From: an uncultured Duganella sp.
GTDB taxonomy: Bacteria > Pseudomonadota > Gammaproteobacteria > Burkholderiales > Burkholderiaceae
Length of the DNA: 8,516 nucleotides
NCBI GenBank assembly: GCA_946482635.1
Contig: CAMLSG010000231.1
Location: 1 to 8,516 of the forward strand
Direction: 5' to 3'
Shown here: one piece after another, positions 6,569-8,516 of the stretch
Layout of the letters: each line of letters starts with the position of its first letter
How positions within the stretch are numbered: the first letter of the stretch is position 1
The notes under the pieces: model-generated
Databases searched by the model: none
Told to the model about the DNA's origin: nothing
Seen by the model: only the letters and a program-made list of their open reading frames with translations
Position numbers and translations under genes: made by a program

Positions 6569-6582
6569 GAATCCAATATAGA

Positions 6583-8412
6583 CTATGCGCCCTGCGTTTG
6601 CATCCTGCGGTCGAGGAAAAGGCTGTTGCCGTGTATCTTTTTGGCTTGTTTCTTCGCATCCGCAGCGCTGGCTGCGATCTGGTGGTGCGAGTAGTACTGG
6701 TGCGGTTCAACGCGGATCACGCCGACCGAAAGGCTCATGAGCGAATAGAACACCTTCTTGCCCTGGCGGTCTTCACTGATATAGCCGCCGCGTTCGCGGT
6801 CTTCATTGCTGTAGAAGTCCGAGATGGCGGTAGCGAAATCGTCAAGCACTGCCTGGCAGCGCGCTTCCCAGTCCTCGCTCTGGAACAGGATCACGAAGTC
6901 GTCGCCGCCGATGTGGCCGACGAAATCGCGATTGCGGTCGCCGTGCTTGGCCAGGATGTGCCCCGTCAGCTGGATCACGTCGTCGCCGCGGCGATAGCCG
7001 TAGACATCGTTGAAAGGCTTGAAGTGGTCCAGGTCCACATAGCAGACCCAGAACCGCGTGCCGCTTTCCAGCAGGCGGTCGATGTGTTCATTGATCGGCA
7101 CGTTGCCCGGCAACTGCGTCAACGGATTGGCGTAGCGCGCGGCATTGATCTGCATTTGCGTAATTTCGCGCATCAGGTCATGGCCGGTGCCCATGCCGAT
7201 ATAGCTGCCATCCTCCGTGATGATGAAGCCATTGAACAGGTGATGCGCATCCGATTCGGCCATGCGGCACGACAGGTCCTGCAAGCTGGTGTCGACATCG
7301 GCGATGATCGGTTTGGCATCCATGAAAAGAGTGCATGGTTTCTTGCCGTATAACTCGCGCTGGTAAGGGCGCGCGAAGTGGTCGATCATCTCGAAGCGCG
7401 AGACCAGTCCGAGCGGGCGCCCGGCGTCGACCACGGGAATGATCATCAGCTTGGGATCGGCCATGAAGATTTCATAGACGTCGTTGTTGTTCATGGACGG
7501 CGGCACAGCGGCGACGTCGTGCAGCAGCTTGCGGATAGACACGGCGTTTCTCTCGGCAGCGCGTTGCGGATAGACCGCCACGCCATTGCGGCCCAGTACC
7601 TTGACTACTTCCGCCGGCAGGGCCTTTGCCGGTTGGACGTGGGGGCGCCCCAGGTGGTAACCCTGGCCAAACGCGATGCCCAGGTCGCGCAGAACCAGCA
7701 GCTCCGCTGCTTTCTCGATGCCTTCCGCGATGACCAGGGTGTTGGATTTGTCGGCAATCTCCTGGATTGAGCGCACGAACTGCAGCTTGACCGGGTCATG
7801 ATCGATGCCCTGGATGAAGTGCATGTCGACCTTGACGAATTCCGGGCGCAGTTCCGACCACAGGCGCAGGCTGGAAAAGCCTTCGCCAAGGTCGTCGATC
7901 GCTATCTGAAAGCCCATTTTCCGGTAATGCAGCACCGCTTCGCGCATCCGTTCGTAGTCGTAGGTCGGCTGGTTTTCGGTCAGCTCGATGATGACATTGG
8001 CGGGATTGAGGCCGAATTCGTGGATGTAGCCCAGGGTTTCGCCCCGGCTGCCATCTTGCTGGCGCACCAGCGATTCCGGGCTGACGTTCAGGAACAGCTT
8101 GCCCGGAAGCTGGAGTTCCGCGAAACGCTCCAGGACAATGCGGCGGCATAAATATTCCACCTCGCGCGACAGGTTGTTGGCGCGCGCCACGCGGAACAGG
8201 TTGAGCGGCGAATGCAGGGGGCTATCCGACGGGCCGCGAATCAGGCCTTCGTAAGCGATGATTTCGCCGCTTTGCATGTGGACGATGGGCTGGAACAGGG
8301 CATGCAGCTGGCGGCGCTGGATGATGTCCAGCAGGTGCTGGCCGAGCGTGTCGTCGGGCGGGGGACGCAGATAGGTCACGTTGTGCGGCAGGGCGGCGGT
8401 TGAAGTGCTCAC
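6583..8412 (-). CDS. EAL-CBS-GGDEF cyclic-di-GMP signalling protein
   Basis: A 609-residue cytoplasmic protein with no membrane segment that likely hydrolyses c-di-GMP, with sensing or synthesis by its other domains. The EAL domain (about 26-262) keeps the phosphodiesterase residues: E55 in the EGL variant of EAL, N109 (LNVSP), E143 (ELTEN), D173-D174 (IDDLGEG), K194 (KVD), E230 (AEGIE) and Q250 (GQGY). A pair of CBS motifs follows (about 285-346 and 358-418), usually a nucleotide sensor. The GGDEF domain (about 429-600) has NPLTQLPGN, YVDLDHFKPFND (458-469), the signature variant GGDDF (502-506) and an RxxD inhibitory-site motif, RNRD (493-496), correctly placed five residues before it. The start is GTG at 8412 with no Shine-Dalgarno and no in-frame ATG upstream within the window. 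It is the first gene of a two-gene unit. Confidence 0.94.
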   Translation of the reverse strand: MSTSTAALPHNVTYLRPPPDDTLGQHLLDIIQRRQLHALFQPIVHMQSGEIIAYEGLIRGPSDSPLHSPLNLFRVARANNLSREVEYLCRRIVLERFAELQLPGKLFLNVSPESLVRQQDGSRGETLGYIHEFGLNPANVIIELTENQPTYDYERMREAVLHYRKMGFQIAIDDLGEGFSSLRLWSELRPEFVKVDMHFIQGIDHDPVKLQFVRSIQEIADKSNTLVIAEGIEKAAELLVLRDLGIAFGQGYHLGRPHVQPAKALPAEVVKVLGRNGVAVYPQRAAERNAVSIRKLLHDVAAVPPSMNNNDVYEIFMADPKLMIIPVVDAGRPLGLVSRFEMIDHFARPYQRELYGKKPCTLFMDAKPIIADVDTSLQDLSCRMAESDAHHLFNGFIITEDGSYIGMGTGHDLMREITQMQINAARYANPLTQLPGNVPINEHIDRLLESGTRFWVCYVDLDHFKPFNDVYGYRRGDDVIQLTGHILAKHGDRNRDFVGHIGGDDFVILFQSEDWEARCQAVLDDFATAISDFYSNEDRERGGYISEDRQGKKVFYSLMSLSVGVIRVEPHQYYSHHQIAASAADAKKQAKKIHGNSLFLDRRMQTQGA

Positions 8413-8448
8413 GATAGCGGTCGCAAAAATGGCAACGTGATGATTCTG

Positions 8449-8464
8449 TGTCGCAATTGTGACA
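8449..8464. promoter_or_regulatory. 16-bp near-perfect palindrome, candidate operator
   Basis: TGTCGCAATTGTGACA reads the same on both strands except for one symmetric mismatch pair (positions 5 and 12). It lies 36 bases before the GTG start of the c-di-GMP gene. On the minus strand its left half reads TGTCACAAT, which would fit an extended -10 (TGn plus CACAAT, 4 of 6) starting transcription near 8449. A repressor bound here would block that promoter and might also affect the rightward promoter at 8497. The cognate regulator is not known. Confidence 0.4.
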
Positions 8465-8472
8465 GCATGATG

Positions 8473-8497
8473 AACGCCGGAAACACTTTTTGGCGTT
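8473..8497. repeat. 25-bp dyad next to the right-edge promoter
   Basis: The arms AACGCCGGAAA (8473-8483) and TTTTTGGCGTT (8487-8497) pair over 11 positions around a three-base loop, with two G-T pairs in the middle. The right arm runs into the -10 element at 8497. It lies upstream of the predicted start of transcription, so as DNA it may be an operator rather than an RNA hairpin. Confidence 0.3.
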
Positions 8498-8502
8498 ACA
8501 AT
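8497..8502 (+). promoter_or_regulatory. Candidate -10 element for a rightward gene beyond the window
   Basis: TACAAT (5 of 6 to TATAAT), in the context GTTACAATAAGC, resembles the -10 before the small secreted-protein gene at 2526. Transcription would start near 8509 and read off the right edge, divergent from the c-di-GMP operon. No clear -35 is visible. Confidence 0.35.
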
Positions 8503-8516
8503 AAGCTTCCGCGTCC

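Noticed and set aside
6062..6694. Plus-strand open frame across the start of the small unknown gene and the end of the c-di-GMP gene
   Set aside because: It spans the boundary of two minus-strand genes, is rich in His and Ala without any motif, and has no ribosome-binding site.
1..8516. Mobile element, phage, CRISPR, defence system or tRNA
   Set aside because: No transposase, integrase, terminal repeats, spacer-repeat pattern, nuclease/toxin pair or cloverleaf sequence was seen, and base composition and codon use look uniform across the window.

Overview
The window is ordinary, gene-dense chromosomal DNA of a GC-rich betaproteobacterium. The closest fit is an Oxalobacteraceae-like organism (Massilia, Duganella or Janthinobacterium type). 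This is judged from codon use and from how the LacI, YegD-type Hsp70, Sel1 and EAL-CBS-GGDEF proteins read; no database was searched. I see seven protein-coding genes. There are no RNA genes, insertion sequences, CRISPR arrays or phage genes, and no gap between genes exceeds about 165 bases.

Left part (1-1259): a LacI/GalR-family repressor gene on the minus strand (7-1098) diverges from the rightward block. The intergenic region carries two extended -10 elements of almost the same sequence (TGGTAAGAT and TGGTAAAAT) on opposite strands. The repressor's target operon probably lies off the left edge.

Middle part (1260-4950): three rightward genes follow closely. They are a truncated, YegD-type Hsp70 ATPase; a 116-residue secreted protein with an HxCxxC motif, DUF2946-like; and a TonB-dependent outer-membrane receptor that resembles Neisseria ZnuD in its plug domain and in likely metal-site residues but lacks ZnuD's His-rich loop. 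The last two genes look like a metal-acquisition pair. The small gene appears to have its own -10 element only seven bases before a GTG start, so it may be translated from a leaderless mRNA.

Right part (5026-8412): a cytoplasmic protein built of seven exact 36-residue Sel1 repeats is read rightward. It meets, with only four bases between stop codons, a leftward two-gene unit. That unit is a cytoplasmic EAL-CBS-GGDEF cyclic-di-GMP enzyme followed 14 bases later by a small protein of unknown function, tentatively DUF5625-like and possibly exported.

Right edge (8413-8516): a promoter region with a 16-bp near-perfect palindrome, a second 25-bp dyad, and a -10 element for a rightward gene beyond the window.

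I found no clear new system. The best leads are the HxCxxC protein/receptor pair, the c-di-GMP enzyme/unknown-protein operon and the palindrome controlling it.
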